A stretch of DNA of 64,000 nucleotides from Roseiarcus sp963813195 (GCA_963813195.1 CAWEYC010000041.1:88611-152610); one strand, 5' to 3'; shown: positions 45,477-59,079, numbered from the stretch's first letter. Notes: generated by a model not told the origin, from the letters alone. Numbers and translations: made by a program.

Positions 45477-48092
45477 TCACGTTCCGCGCGGCTTCGCCCT
45501 GTTGGTCGGCGCGGCGCTCGCGGGGTTCTCGGGCCAGAAATGGCGGGGATAGCGGCCGCGCAGATCGGCCCGCACGGCCCCCCACGAGCCTTTCCAGAAG
45601 CCAGGAAGATCGCGGGTGATCTGGATCGGCTGGTGGGCCGGCGACAGAAGGTGCAGCGTCAGCGGCACGCGCCCGCCCGCCAGCGAGGGATGTTCGCCGA
45701 GGCCGAACAGCTCCTGCACGCGCAGCGCAATGCTGGGACCGCCTTCGGCCTCGTAATCGACAGGAGCCGCGGTGCCGGTGGGTGCGACAAAATGCGTCGG
45801 CGCCTCCGCCTCGAGGCGGCGCGAGAGATCGTAAGGCAGCAGCGCCCGCAGGGCGTGCGCGAAATCCTCGCTCGACAGCTCGTCGAGGCGCGTCTTGCCG
45901 AACAGCGCCGGAGCCAGCCAATCGGGAGTTGCGGCGAGCGCCTCGTCGGAAAGATCGGGCCACGGCTCGCCCTCGGCGCGGCGCAGGAACATCACCCGGC
46001 CGCGCCATTGCTCCAGGCTCTTCGTCCAGGGCAACCTGGCGAGACCAAGGCCAAGCACGCCGCGCGCCAAGGCGAGCGCGCTCTTTTCGTCCGCCGGGAC
46101 CGCCAGGTTCTGCTCGGCGAGAACGAGCGCGCCAAGCCGGCGTCGCCGGCGCGCGCGCAGCGACGCCGTCGCGCGATCGAACGTCGCCTCCTCGCGCGTT
46201 TCGATCGCGGCGCCCGCAACGCTCTCGACCGCCTCCAGCGTGAGCGGCGCGGCGGTGAGAATGCGGGCCGCTGCGGCGCGGCCGACGATCTCGCCGATCG
46301 CCAGATAGGATTCGCCGGCAAGCCCGTCATGCGGTTCGAGCGAAGCGGCGCGCCCGTTCGCCATCAGGAAATCGCCGCGCTTGCCGCGCGCCATGGCGAT
46401 GCGGTCAGGGAAAGCGGCGGCGAGCAACGCGCCGACCTCGGCAGGGCCCATTTCATGTGCGGATCCCTTCCCCCCTTGCGGGGGAAGGTGTCGGCCCGCA
46501 GCGACGGATGAGGGGTTGTTTCCGCTAGACGCCGACGGCTGCTCGGAGCCATCGCGCCTCGCGCGATCCCCCTCATCCGGCCCTTCGGGCCATCTTCCCC
46601 CGCGAGGGGGGAAGGGAGAGGCGCGATCGGCCAAGCCGCGCGCGAGACGGCGTACGTCCTCGGCGCGAGGCGAACGGTCGCGGCGGAAGTTTTCGAGGCG
46701 GTGAAGGAGGTTGGTCGCGTCGCCGCCGAGGCCGCGCTCGGTCAGCGCGACGGCGATCTCGGCTGCCAGCGTTCCGGCGCCCTCCCGGGCGGCGTCGACA
46801 ACCATGCGGGCGAGACGCGGCGGCAACGCGAGGCGCGAGATCGCGCGGCCCTCCCCAGTGATGCGCCCCTCATCGTCGAGCGCGCCGAGCGTCGTGAGCA
46901 GCGCTTGCGCCTCGGCGAAAGCGCCGCGAGGCGGCGGATCGAGGAAAGCGAGCTTGCCCGGATCGCTGACGCCCCAAGCCGCGAGATCGAGCGCGAGGCT
47001 GGAGAGGTCGGCGGAAAGAATTTCGGGCGGCGCATAGGGCTGCAAACCGCCCGTCCCCGCCTCCTCCCAAAGGCGGTAGCTTACGCCCGGCTCGACGCGC
47101 CCGGCGCGGCCCCGCCGTTGGTCGGCGTTGGCGCGCGAGACGCGCACGGTTTCGAGCCGAGTCAGGCCGATGTCCGGCTCGAAGCGCGGCACGCGCATCA
47201 GGCCGCTGTCGATCACGACGCGCACGCCCTCGATCGTCAGCGAGGTCTCGGCGATCGAGGTCGCCAACACGACCTTGCGCCGCCCCGCCGCCGCCGGCGC
47301 CACCGCGCGATCCTGCGCCTGCGCCTCCATCGCCCCGAATAGCGGCGCGACGTCGACGTTCGGGGCCTTCAGCCGCTCGGCGAGCAGTCCGGCGACGCGC
47401 AGGATTTCGCCCTGCCCCGGCAGGAAGGCGAGGATGGAGCCGCTCTCCTCGCCGAGGGCGCGCAGGATCGCTCGCGCGACCTGCTCCTCGATGCGCAGCG
47501 CCGGATCGCGGCCGAGATAGCGCGTCTCGACCGGGAACGAGCGGCCCTCGCTTTCGATTGACGGCGCTCCGCCCATCAGCTTGCCGACGCGCGCGCCGTC
47601 GAGCGTCGCCGACATCACGACGAGGCGCAGATCCTCGCGCAAGCCCTCCTGCGCGTCGAGCGCCAGCGCAAGGCCGAGATCGGCGTCGAGCGAGCGTTCG
47701 TGAAATTCGTCGAACAGCACCGCCGAGACGCCCTCCAACGCGGGATCGTCCAGGATCATGCGCGCGAAGACGCCCTCGGTGACGACCTCGACGCGCGTGC
47801 GCTTGGAGACGAGGCTCTGCATGCGAACTCTGAGGCCGATCGTCTCGCCGACTTTCTCGCCTAAGGTCGCCGCCATCCGCGCCGCAGCGGCGCGCGCGGC
47901 GAGCCGGCGCGGTTCGAGCACGATGATGCGTCCCCGCTGAGCGAAGGCTTCGTCCATCAGCGCGAGCGGAACGCGCGTCGTCTTGCCGGCGCCGGGCGGC
48001 GCGACGAGGATGGCGCGCGAACCGACCCCGAGCGCCGCCACGATCCGCGGCAGGACGTCGTCGATCGGCAAGGGCGAGGGAAAGGCGCGCAT
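45477..48092 (-). CDS. hrpB: ATP-dependent helicase HrpB with in-frame repeat insertion
   Basis: An 871-residue DEAH-box helicase. Motif I APPGAGKTTRVPLALMDEAF, motif II VLFDEFHERSLDADLGLALA, motif III VMSATLDGARV, motif VI RRGRAGRVEPGVSYRLWEE; then the helicase-associated and HrpB C-terminal domains (LFGLGEHPSLAGGRVPLTLH). Probably an RNA helicase; its role is unclear. Between about residues 490 and 545 the protein reads through a palindromic repeat (46463-46622), adding about 53 residues of non-family sequence without breaking the frame. ATG 48092 was chosen as the start of the conserved domain. Confidence 0.9.
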   Translation of the reverse strand: MRAFPSPLPIDDVLPRIVAALGVGSRAILVAPPGAGKTTRVPLALMDEAFAQRGRIIVLEPRRLAARAAAARMAATLGEKVGETIGLRVRMQSLVSKRTRVEVVTEGVFARMILDDPALEGVSAVLFDEFHERSLDADLGLALALDAQEGLREDLRLVVMSATLDGARVGKLMGGAPSIESEGRSFPVETRYLGRDPALRIEEQVARAILRALGEESGSILAFLPGQGEILRVAGLLAERLKAPNVDVAPLFGAMEAQAQDRAVAPAAAGRRKVVLATSIAETSLTIEGVRVVIDSGLMRVPRFEPDIGLTRLETVRVSRANADQRRGRAGRVEPGVSYRLWEEAGTGGLQPYAPPEILSADLSSLALDLAAWGVSDPGKLAFLDPPPRGAFAEAQALLTTLGALDDEGRITGEGRAISRLALPPRLARMVVDAAREGAGTLAAEIAVALTERGLGGDATNLLHRLENFRRDRSPRAEDVRRLARGLADRASPFPPRGGRWPEGPDEGDRARRDGSEQPSASSGNNPSSVAAGRHLPPQGGKGSAHEMGPAEVGALLAAAFPDRIAMARGKRGDFLMANGRAASLEPHDGLAGESYLAIGEIVGRAAAARILTAAPLTLEAVESVAGAAIETREEATFDRATASLRARRRRRLGALVLAEQNLAVPADEKSALALARGVLGLGLARLPWTKSLEQWRGRVMFLRRAEGEPWPDLSDEALAATPDWLAPALFGKTRLDELSSEDFAHALRALLPYDLSRRLEAEAPTHFVAPTGTAAPVDYEAEGGPSIALRVQELFGLGEHPSLAGGRVPLTLHLLSPAHQPIQITRDLPGFWKGSWGAVRADLRGRYPRHFWPENPASAAPTNRAKPRGT
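46463..46622. repeat. Palindromic repeat, family A, inside hrpB
   Basis: CCTTCCCCCCTTGCGGGGGA opens a hairpin, and TCTTCCCCCGCGAGGGGGGA closes the element on the right; CGGATGAGGGG and CCCCCTCATCCG form a second pair of arms. It matches the elements at 8772-8893 and 26807-26978. It is translated as part of HrpB (SPFPPRGGRW ... LPPQGGKGS). Confidence 0.85.
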
Positions 48093-48247
48093 GGGGGCTT
48101 GATCGCAGCCGAGACCGGCGGAGGCAAGAGACGAGATGCGCGTGCCGAAACAGTGATTTGCGGCGCCCTTGACAGCGCCCCGCGCGGCGATGTCTCTCCC
48201 GTTGAGCGCTCTCGTTTCATGAGACGCCGGGCAGGAGGCGCGCCGCA

Positions 48248-49039
48248 ATGGCGTTTGCAAGGGTGAACGGCGCGGTCGTCCACTACGCCGACGAGGGGCG
48301 CCGCGACGCGCGCGCGATCGTCTTCATCAACTCCCTGGGGACGGACCTTCGCATCTGGGACGGCCTCGCCGGTCCGCTGGCGCGTTCCTACCGGGTCGTG
48401 CGCTACGACAAACGCGGGCACGGCCTGTCGGAGTTGCCCGCCGGCGCGGCGCTGATCGCCGATTACGCGACCGATCTCTCGGCCCTGCTTGATAAACTCA
48501 ACGTGAGCGGCGCGGTGATCGTCGGCCTCTCCATGGGCGGCATGATCGCCCTCGAACTCTACCGGCTGCGGCCCGACCTCGTCGCCGCGCTCGTGCTCTG
48601 CGACACCGCAGGGAAAATCGGCACAGAGGAATCGTGGCGCCGGCGGATCGACGCGGTGGCGCACGGCGGGATCGAGGCGGTCGCCGACAGGGTGCTGCTG
48701 CGCTGGTTCACGCACGACTTCCGCAGCCGCCGGGCGGACGAACTCATGGGCTGGCGGCTGATGCTGACCCGCACGCCGAAGGACGGCTACATCACGGCGT
48801 GCGGGGCGCTGATGCAGGCCGATTTGCGCGCGCAATGCGCCACCATCCATATTCCGACGCTCTGCGTCGTCGGTTACGAAGACGGCTCGACGCCGGTCTC
48901 GCTGGTGCGCGACTTCGCGGCGATGATCGGCCATGCGCGGTTCGAGGTCATCTCAGGCGCGGGACATATCCCGGCGATCGAGCGGGCCGACGCGTTGCGC
49001 GCCTTGATCGAGGCGCAGGCGAAGGGAGCCGCGACGTGA
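48248..49039 (+). CDS. pcaD: 3-oxoadipate enol-lactonase
   Basis: A 263-residue alpha/beta hydrolase that turns 3-oxoadipate enol-lactone into 3-oxoadipate in the protocatechuate branch of aromatic degradation. Nucleophile in GLSMGGMIALELYRLRPDLV, oxyanion region IVFINSLGTDLRIWDGLAGP, catalytic His in SGAGHIPAIERADALR. PcaD-specific text includes VRYDKRGHGLSELP. GGAGG lies upstream of ATG 48248. It is followed 35 bases later by pcaB, so the two form an operon; the remaining pca genes are outside the window. Confidence 0.9.
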   Translation: MAFARVNGAVVHYADEGRRDARAIVFINSLGTDLRIWDGLAGPLARSYRVVRYDKRGHGLSELPAGAALIADYATDLSALLDKLNVSGAVIVGLSMGGMIALELYRLRPDLVAALVLCDTAGKIGTEESWRRRIDAVAHGGIEAVADRVLLRWFTHDFRSRRADELMGWRLMLTRTPKDGYITACGALMQADLRAQCATIHIPTLCVVGYEDGSTPVSLVRDFAAMIGHARFEVISGAGHIPAIERADALRALIEAQAKGAAT

Positions 49040-49073
49040 ACATTTCGCCGATCTGTCGAGGGCGAACAGGGCG

Positions 49074-50144
49074 ATGAGCATCTCGCCCTTCGATCATCCC
49101 ATCCTCGGCGCGCTGCTCGGCGACGCCGAGACGGCGCGGTTGTTCGACTTCGAAGCCGACCTCGCCGCCATGCTCGCTTTCGAGACGGCGCTCGCCGAAG
49201 CGCAGGCCGCGCTGGGCCTCATCCCGCAAGACGCGGCCCTGCGCATCGGCGAAGCGTGCCGCGGCTTTGCGCCAGATCGCGCGCGGCTCGCCGCCGGGGC
49301 GGCGCGCGACGGGGTCGTTGCGCCTCAGCTCATCGCGATGCTGCGCGAGGCCGTCGGCGAACCGCATGCGGCTTTCCTCCATCGCGGCGCGACGAGCCAA
49401 GACGTCATCGACACCAGCCTGACGATCCGCCTCAAATCCGTCTGCGCGCTGATGGAGGCGCGGCTCGTCCGCCTGATCGAAACCCTGCGGGGGCTCGCCG
49501 CGCGCGATGGCGCGATCCCTGTGATGGCGCATACGCGGATGCAGCGCGCCTTGCCGTTCACCGCGGCGGACAAGCTGAAAAGCTGGCGCGAGCCGCTGGA
49601 GCGCGCGCTCCTCCGCCTCGCCGAATTGAAGCCGCGCCTGCTGGTGGTTCAGTTCGGCGGTCCGGTTGGAACGCGCGGCGATCTCGACGGCAAGGGGGAC
49701 ATGGTCGCGGCGGAGCTGGCGCGCCGGCTCGGCCTCGCCGCGGCGCCGTGCTGGCAGGCCGAGCGGGACGCGATCGGCGAATTTGCGGGCTGGCTCAGCC
49801 TCGTCGCCGGCGCCCTGGGCAAGCTCGGCCAGGACGCCGCGCTCATGGCGCAGAACGAAGTGGGCGAAATTCGTCTCGCCGGCGGCGGCGGCTCGTCCGC
49901 GATGGCGCACAAGTCCAATCCGGTCGGCGCGGAGGTTCTGGTGGCGCTCGCCCGATTCTCAGCCGGTCAGCTCGGGACCCTCCACCAGGCGCTGATCCAC
50001 GAGAACGAGCGCTCGGGGGCAGCCTGGACGCTGGAATGGCTAGTGCTGCCGACGATGGTCGCCGCAACCGCGGCCGCCTTGCGGCACGGCGCAACCCTTT
50101 GCGAAGGCCTGCGCTTCGTCGCCGTCGCCAAGGAGGCCGGTTAG
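49074..50144 (+). CDS. pcaB: 3-carboxy-cis,cis-muconate cycloisomerase
   Basis: A 356-residue member of the fumarase/aspartase superfamily. It catalyses lactonisation of 3-carboxy-cis,cis-muconate, two steps before PcaD. The family signature loop is GGGGSSAMAHKSNPVGAEVL; other class text is FLHRGATSQDVIDTSLTIRL and RALPFTAADKLKSWREPLER. The order pcaD-pcaB differs from the common pcaDCHGB order in that C, H and G are missing between them. The length fits the shorter alphaproteobacterial form. Confidence 0.92.
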   Translation: MSISPFDHPILGALLGDAETARLFDFEADLAAMLAFETALAEAQAALGLIPQDAALRIGEACRGFAPDRARLAAGAARDGVVAPQLIAMLREAVGEPHAAFLHRGATSQDVIDTSLTIRLKSVCALMEARLVRLIETLRGLAARDGAIPVMAHTRMQRALPFTAADKLKSWREPLERALLRLAELKPRLLVVQFGGPVGTRGDLDGKGDMVAAELARRLGLAAAPCWQAERDAIGEFAGWLSLVAGALGKLGQDAALMAQNEVGEIRLAGGGGSSAMAHKSNPVGAEVLVALARFSAGQLGTLHQALIHENERSGAAWTLEWLVLPTMVAATAAALRHGATLCEGLRFVAVAKEAG

Positions 50145-50280
50145 CGCCGGGGAACCCGACAGGGGCGCGGCGAATTTGAGTATACGGACATCCCTTCCCG
50201 CGCCGCGGCCGACCCTATATAGAGACCGGCGATCGTCGCCGCCGCCTCACCCGCGGGCGGCGGCTCCATTCGGACGCTAC

Positions 50281-52206
50281 ATGTCGAACGATTCATCGCA
50301 CGCGGCGCTGGGGCACGCGGCTACAGGCCCCGACGCAGGCGGAGCGGCGCACAGTTCCGGGAATTTCTGGATCCTCGCCCTCGGCTCGGTCGGTGTTGTA
50401 TTCGGCGACATTGGGACGAGCCCGCTCTACGCGCTGCAGACGGCGCTCGGCCATTTCCGGGGTTCGACTCTCACGCCGTTCGACATCGTCGGCGTCGTCT
50501 CGCTGATCATATGGGCGCTGCTGATCGTCGTAACGGCGAAATACGTCCTGTTCCTGATGCAGGCCGACAACAAGGGCGAGGGCGGCATTCTTTCGCTGAA
50601 GGCGCTGGCGCAAAGCGCGCTCGGCAAGCGCACGCTCGCCGTCTTTCTGCTCGGCGTCGCGGGCTCGGCGCTGTTCTCGGGCGATGCGATCATAACCCCG
50701 GCGATTTCCGTCCTTTCGGCGCTGGAAGGCCTAAAGCAGGTTAATGCGGAGCTCGCGCCCTTCGTGCTCCCGGCGACCATGGTCATCCTGATTCTGCTGT
50801 TCACCGCGCAGCGACGCGGCACGGCTGGAGTGGCGGCGTTTTTCGGCCCAATTATGGCGCTGTTCTTCGTCGTCAACGCCGGGCTGGGCGCCTCCCAAAT
50901 CCCACACGCCTGGGTGATCTTGAGCGCGCTGAGCCCCGAGCGCGGCATGACGTTCCTGTTTCACCACGGCACGATCGGCTTCGTCGTGCTCGGCAGCGTC
51001 TTCCTGGCGGTCACCGGCGGCGAGGCGCTCTACGCCGATATGGGCCACTTTGGGCGCAAGCCGATCCAGATCGCCTGGCTGTTTCTCGTCCTGCCGGCGC
51101 TGATGCTCAACTACCTCGGCCAGGGCGCATTGATCATCGCCGACCCCGCGGCGATCGAAAGCCCCTTCTATCTGCTCGCGCCGAGTTCGCTTCGGCTGCC
51201 GCTCGTCTTGCTCGCGACCGCCGCGACCGTCATCGCCAGCCAGGCGGTCATCACCGGCGCCTTTTCGCTCGCCCGCCAGGCCATCCAGCTCGGCCTGCTG
51301 CCGCGCCTCGAGATCGTCCATACGTCCGACATGCAGGAGGGCCAGATCTTCATCCCGCGCGTCAACCGCATCCTGCTGCTCGGGGTGCTGGCGCTGGTGC
51401 TGCTGTTCCGCTCCTCCGACGCGCTCGCCAACGCCTACGGCATCGCCGTCTCGGGCACGATGGTGGCGACGACCGCCCTCGCCTTCTTCGTCGTCTGGCG
51501 CTTGTGGCGCTGGCCGCTGTGGGCCGCCCTGGCGCTGGTCTGCGGATTCCTGACGATCGACATCAGCTTCTTCGTCGCCAACCTCTCCAAGGTGTTCGAG
51601 GGCGGTTGGGCGCCGCTCATGATCGCCGCGGCGATGTTCATCGTCATGTGGACCTGGTCGCGCGGCAGCGCGATCCTGACCGCCAAGACGCACCGCGATT
51701 CGATCCCGATGAAGGATCTGATCAAGATGCTGGAGAAATCGAAGCCGGTGCGCGTGCCCGGCACGGCGATCTTTCTCACCAGCGACCCGAGCGTCGCTCC
51801 ATCGTCCCTCATGCACAACCTCAAACACAACAAGGTGCTGCACGAGCGCGTAGTGATGATGTGCGTGAAGACGGAACCGACGCCGCGCGTTCATGCGGCG
51901 CACCGCTTCGAAGTGAAGCCGCTGTCGCCCGACTTCCTCTCGCTGACGCTCCATTTCGGCTACATGGAATCGCCGCGCGTGCCGGTCGCGCTGGCGGCGC
52001 TGCGCAAGACGGGACTGAAGTTCGACATCATGACGACGTCGTTCTTCCTCGGCCGCCGCACGCTGAAGCCGGCGCAGAATTCGGGCATGCCGAAGTGGCA
52101 GGACCATCTGTTCATCGCGCTCGCCAAACAGGCCGCCAGCGCGCCCGACTTCTTCAACATCCCCTCCGATCGCGTGGTCGAGCTCGGCGCGCAGATGAAG
52201 GTGTGA
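50281..52206 (+). CDS. kup: Low-affinity potassium transport system protein Kup
   Basis: A 641-residue potassium/proton symporter of the KUP/HAK family in the inner membrane. Family hallmarks: VFGDIGTSPLYALQTALGHF in the first helix, ADNKGEGGILSLKALAQSAL, SVFLAVTGGEALYADMGHFG, and ALMLNYLGQGALI. About 12 helices are followed by a soluble C-terminal domain (VPGTAIFLTSDPSVAPSSLM). ATG 50281 is chosen as start, since the 35 residues before it look unrelated. A family B palindrome lies downstream. Confidence 0.95.
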   Translation: MSNDSSHAALGHAATGPDAGGAAHSSGNFWILALGSVGVVFGDIGTSPLYALQTALGHFRGSTLTPFDIVGVVSLIIWALLIVVTAKYVLFLMQADNKGEGGILSLKALAQSALGKRTLAVFLLGVAGSALFSGDAIITPAISVLSALEGLKQVNAELAPFVLPATMVILILLFTAQRRGTAGVAAFFGPIMALFFVVNAGLGASQIPHAWVILSALSPERGMTFLFHHGTIGFVVLGSVFLAVTGGEALYADMGHFGRKPIQIAWLFLVLPALMLNYLGQGALIIADPAAIESPFYLLAPSSLRLPLVLLATAATVIASQAVITGAFSLARQAIQLGLLPRLEIVHTSDMQEGQIFIPRVNRILLLGVLALVLLFRSSDALANAYGIAVSGTMVATTALAFFVVWRLWRWPLWAALALVCGFLTIDISFFVANLSKVFEGGWAPLMIAAAMFIVMWTWSRGSAILTAKTHRDSIPMKDLIKMLEKSKPVRVPGTAIFLTSDPSVAPSSLMHNLKHNKVLHERVVMMCVKTEPTPRVHAAHRFEVKPLSPDFLSLTLHFGYMESPRVPVALAALRKTGLKFDIMTTSFFLGRRTLKPAQNSGMPKWQDHLFIALAKQAASAPDFFNIPSDRVVELGAQMKV

Positions 52207-52294
52207 GGGGCGCGCCGCATCGTGAGGATCAAAGCGACGCAGCAGGCGCCGCTTCTCGCTCGGAATGGTGGCGTCGGACCCAAAGCCTCTCGCC

Positions 52295-52382
52295 GTCATT
52301 GCGAGCGCAGCGAAGCAATCCATGTCGCCTACGATGCAAGCGGAATCATGGATTGCTTCGTCGCTTCGCTCCTCGCAATGAC
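52295..52382. repeat. Palindromic intergenic repeat, family B
   Basis: GTCATTGCGAGCGCAGCGAA with AAGCAATCCATG on the left, ATGGATTGCTTCG and CGCTCCTCGCAATGAC on the right. It sits between the converging kup and maeB genes and can fold over its full length. Same family as 39744-39832 and 39956-40044. Confidence 0.9.
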
Positions 52383-52440
52383 GATCCCCTGAGAATGTAA
52401 CTGCCACGACTCACAGGCTTATCGGCAGCGCCTTGCTCCT

Positions 52441-54726
52441 TCACCCCCCGATGTTGAAGCTCGCCAGCGCCGCCATGTTGACGATGTCGGAATCTTTCGC
52501 GCCGAGCGAGACGATCTGCACCGGCTTCTCCAAGCCGACGATCAGCGGGCCGATCACCGTCGCGCCGCCGAGCTCCTGGACCATCCGCGTCGAGATCGCC
52601 GCCGAATGGAAGGCCGGCATGACGAGCACGTTGGCGGTGTCGGTGAGGCGGCAGAACGGATAGGCCATCATCAATTCGCGGTTGAGCGCGACGTCCGCCC
52701 CCATCTCGCCGTCGTATTCGAAATCGACGCGCTGCGAATCGAGAATCTGCACCGCCTCCTGCACGCGCTGCGCACGCTCGCCGGCGGGATGGCCGAAGTT
52801 CGAGAAGGCGAGCAGCGCGACGCGCGGCACGTAGCCGAGCCGGCGCGCGACGCCCGCGGCCTCGATCGCGATCTGCGCGAGATCCTCCGCGGTCGGCATC
52901 TCGGTGATCGCCGTGTCGGCGACGACAATCGGCCGGCCGCGCGAGAGAATCAACGACACGCCGATGACGCGATGACCAGGCTTGTCGTCGATCACGCGCC
53001 GCACTTCCTCGAGCGCAATCGAGAAATTGCGCGTGACGCCCGTCACCAGCGCGTCGGCGTCGCCCTGAGCGACCATCGCCGCGCCGAAAGAATTGCGGTC
53101 CTGATTGATGAGGCGCTGGCAGTCGCGGAACAGATAGCCGCGTCGCTGCAGCCGCTCGTAGAGGAACTGGGCGTAGAGGGCGTTGCGGTGGGAGAGGCGC
53201 GCGTTGTGAATCTCGATGCCCTTCTCGCTGAGATCGAAACCCGCCAGCTTCGCCGTCGCGCGCACGCGGTCCTCGCGGCCGACCAGGATCGCCGTGCCGA
53301 GACCTTGATTGACGAAGGAATAGGCGGCGCGGATCACCTGCTCCTCTTCGCCCTCGGCGAAGACGATTCGCTTTGGCATCCGGCGCACGCGCTCGATGAT
53401 GCGCTGCAAGGCGCCGGCGATCGGGTCGCGCCGCGCCGAGAGCTGCGCCTTGTAGGCGACCATGTCGACGATCGGGCGCCGGGCGACGCCCGAATCCATC
53501 GCCGCCTGCGCCACCGCCATCGGCACCACATGGATGAGACGCGGATCGAACGGGACGGGAATGATGTAGTCGCGCCCGAACCGCGGCCGGGCGCCGCGAT
53601 AGGCGGCCGCGACTTCGTCCGGCACGTCCTCGCGCGCAAGCTCGGCCAGCGCCTGCGCCGCCGCGATCTTCATCTCCATGTTGATCGTCTTGGCGCGCAC
53701 GTCGAGCGCGCCGCGGAAGATGTAGGGAAAGCCGAGGACGTTGTTGACCTGGTTGGGATAATCCGAGCGCCCCGTCGCGACGATGACGTCGTCGCGCACC
53801 TTCTGCGCCTCCTCCGGCGTGATCTCCGGATCGGGATTGGCCATCGCGAAGATGATCGGATTGGGCGCCATCGACTTGACCATCTCCGGCGTCAGCGCGC
53901 CCTGCGCCGAAAGGCCGAAGAAGATGTCGGCGCCCTCCATCGCATCGGCGAGTGTGCGCAACGGCGTATCGACGGCGTGCGCCGACTTCCACTGGTTCAT
54001 GCCCTCCTTGCGGCCGCGATAGACGACGCCCTTTGTGTCGCAGAGAACGACGTTGGCGGGCTCGAAGCCGATCGCCTTGATGAGATCGAGACAGGCGATG
54101 CCCGCCGCGCCCGCGCCGTTGCAGACGAGGCGCGTCGTCTTGATGTCGCGCCCGGTGAGTTGCATGGCGTTGATCATGCCGGCGGCGGCGATGATCGCGG
54201 TGCCGTGCTGATCGTCGTGAAAGACGGGAATGTCCATCAGCTCGCGCAGGCGCTCCTCGATGATGAAGCACTCCGGCGCCTTGATGTCCTCGAGATTGAT
54301 GCCGCCGAACGAGGGGCTGAGGTAGCGTACGCTGTTGACGAATTCGTCCGGATCCTCCGTCGCCACTTCGAGGTCGATCGAATCGATGTCGGCGAAGCGC
54401 TTGAACAGCACCGCCTTGCCCTCCATCACCGGCTTGGCGGCCAGCGCGCCGAGGTTGCCGAGGCCAAGGATCGCCGTGCCGTTGGTGATGACCGCGACCA
54501 TGTTGCCGCGCGCGGTGTAGTCGTAGGCGGTGGCGGGGTCGGCGGCGATCGCCTTCACCGGAACCGCGACTCCAGGGGAATAGGCGAGCGAAAGGTCGCG
54601 CTGCGTCGCCATCGGCTTGGTGGCGATGATTTCGAGCTTGCCCGGCCGTCCGCGCGAATGGAAATTCAACGCCTCCTGATCGGTGATCGAGGGACGTTTG
54701 GACGCGCCTTGGGTGCTATCGGTCAT
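52441..54726 (-). CDS. maeB: NADP-dependent malic enzyme with phosphotransacetylase-like domain
   Basis: A 761-residue MaeB. It decarboxylates malate to pyruvate, making NADPH. The malic-enzyme part has SLAYSPGVAVPVKAIAADPA near residue 50, FHDDQHGTAIIAAAGMINAM (metal and malate site) and VCNGAGAAGIACLDLIKAIG (NADP site). From about residue 430 it has a phosphotransacetylase-like domain (RMPKRIVFAEGEEEQVIRAA, VLVMPAFHSAAISTRMVQEL), which in this family is regulatory. It is divergent from metH. An AGGA site precedes ATG 54726. Confidence 0.95.
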   Translation of the reverse strand: MTDSTQGASKRPSITDQEALNFHSRGRPGKLEIIATKPMATQRDLSLAYSPGVAVPVKAIAADPATAYDYTARGNMVAVITNGTAILGLGNLGALAAKPVMEGKAVLFKRFADIDSIDLEVATEDPDEFVNSVRYLSPSFGGINLEDIKAPECFIIEERLRELMDIPVFHDDQHGTAIIAAAGMINAMQLTGRDIKTTRLVCNGAGAAGIACLDLIKAIGFEPANVVLCDTKGVVYRGRKEGMNQWKSAHAVDTPLRTLADAMEGADIFFGLSAQGALTPEMVKSMAPNPIIFAMANPDPEITPEEAQKVRDDVIVATGRSDYPNQVNNVLGFPYIFRGALDVRAKTINMEMKIAAAQALAELAREDVPDEVAAAYRGARPRFGRDYIIPVPFDPRLIHVVPMAVAQAAMDSGVARRPIVDMVAYKAQLSARRDPIAGALQRIIERVRRMPKRIVFAEGEEEQVIRAAYSFVNQGLGTAILVGREDRVRATAKLAGFDLSEKGIEIHNARLSHRNALYAQFLYERLQRRGYLFRDCQRLINQDRNSFGAAMVAQGDADALVTGVTRNFSIALEEVRRVIDDKPGHRVIGVSLILSRGRPIVVADTAITEMPTAEDLAQIAIEAAGVARRLGYVPRVALLAFSNFGHPAGERAQRVQEAVQILDSQRVDFEYDGEMGADVALNRELMMAYPFCRLTDTANVLVMPAFHSAAISTRMVQELGGATVIGPLIVGLEKPVQIVSLGAKDSDIVNMAALASFNIGG

Positions 54727-54967
54727 TATCCGTTCCTGGGCTAAAGAAGAGCGTGGCGTCGGCGGGGGGTGAGGCGCGCCGGCGCGCGGCCGAGCGCTGC
54801 CAATTCCATAAGGGCCTCGTTTCCTCCGGTGCGGCTTAGGCCGCTCGCGCGGCGCATTCTGCGGGCGGGCTTCCCGTTTGGCAACATTGCGGAAGGCCCC
54901 GAAATCCCGGTATCGCGCGCGGCCGATTGCAACTTCACCCGAAATTCAGCGCGCGCGCCTTGCGATG

Positions 54968-54987
54968 ACATAAAGATATGCTTATGT
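54968..54987 (+). promoter_or_regulatory. Palindromic candidate operator upstream of metH
   Basis: ACATAAAGATATGCTTATGT is an almost perfect inverted repeat (ACATAA...TTATGT) in the AT-rich part of the metH upstream region, 26 bases before the start codon. Its shape fits an ArsR-type regulator site such as those proposed for control of methionine or SAH-cycle genes in Alphaproteobacteria. Which regulator uses it is inference; none is encoded nearby. Confidence 0.55.
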
Positions 54988-55013
54988 GGTTATGCCAAAA
55001 CAGGACCCCGACG

Positions 55014-58778
<3,765 letters not shown>

Positions 58779-59079
58779 CGGGCGCACTTCTCCCGCGTGT
58801 GGCCGACAGCGCCACACCGGGGCCGTTTCCGGAGCGGAACTGCAATATCAGCGGCTTGCGACCCGATTTTCCGCCGGCCGTCGGCTAGGTCGCAGCGGCT
58901 GCCACTTGCGGTGAATGTAAATTACATACTAAATATGGTTAATAAAGATTTCGGCTGCGCCCGCAGCGGGCTGTGATCCATCGGCCCTATAAGCCCGGCT
59001 GGCAAATCTCGCCGCTTGGTACGCTCGCGAAAAATTCGTTTATGTACCGGGAAAAAGCATCTCAATTCGGGGCTGGGAT
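58779..59079. other. Intergenic with AT-rich stretch
   Basis: About 300 bases after metH. The section 58915-58960 (GTAAATTACATACTAAATAT, then GGTTAATAAAG) is AT-rich, suggesting a promoter for the methyltransferase locus. No gene is seen. Confidence 0.4.

Noticed and set aside
54727..55013. SAM or SAH riboswitch upstream of metH
   Set aside because: I looked for conserved core elements of the known alphaproteobacterial types and saw none; the palindrome suggests protein-based control.
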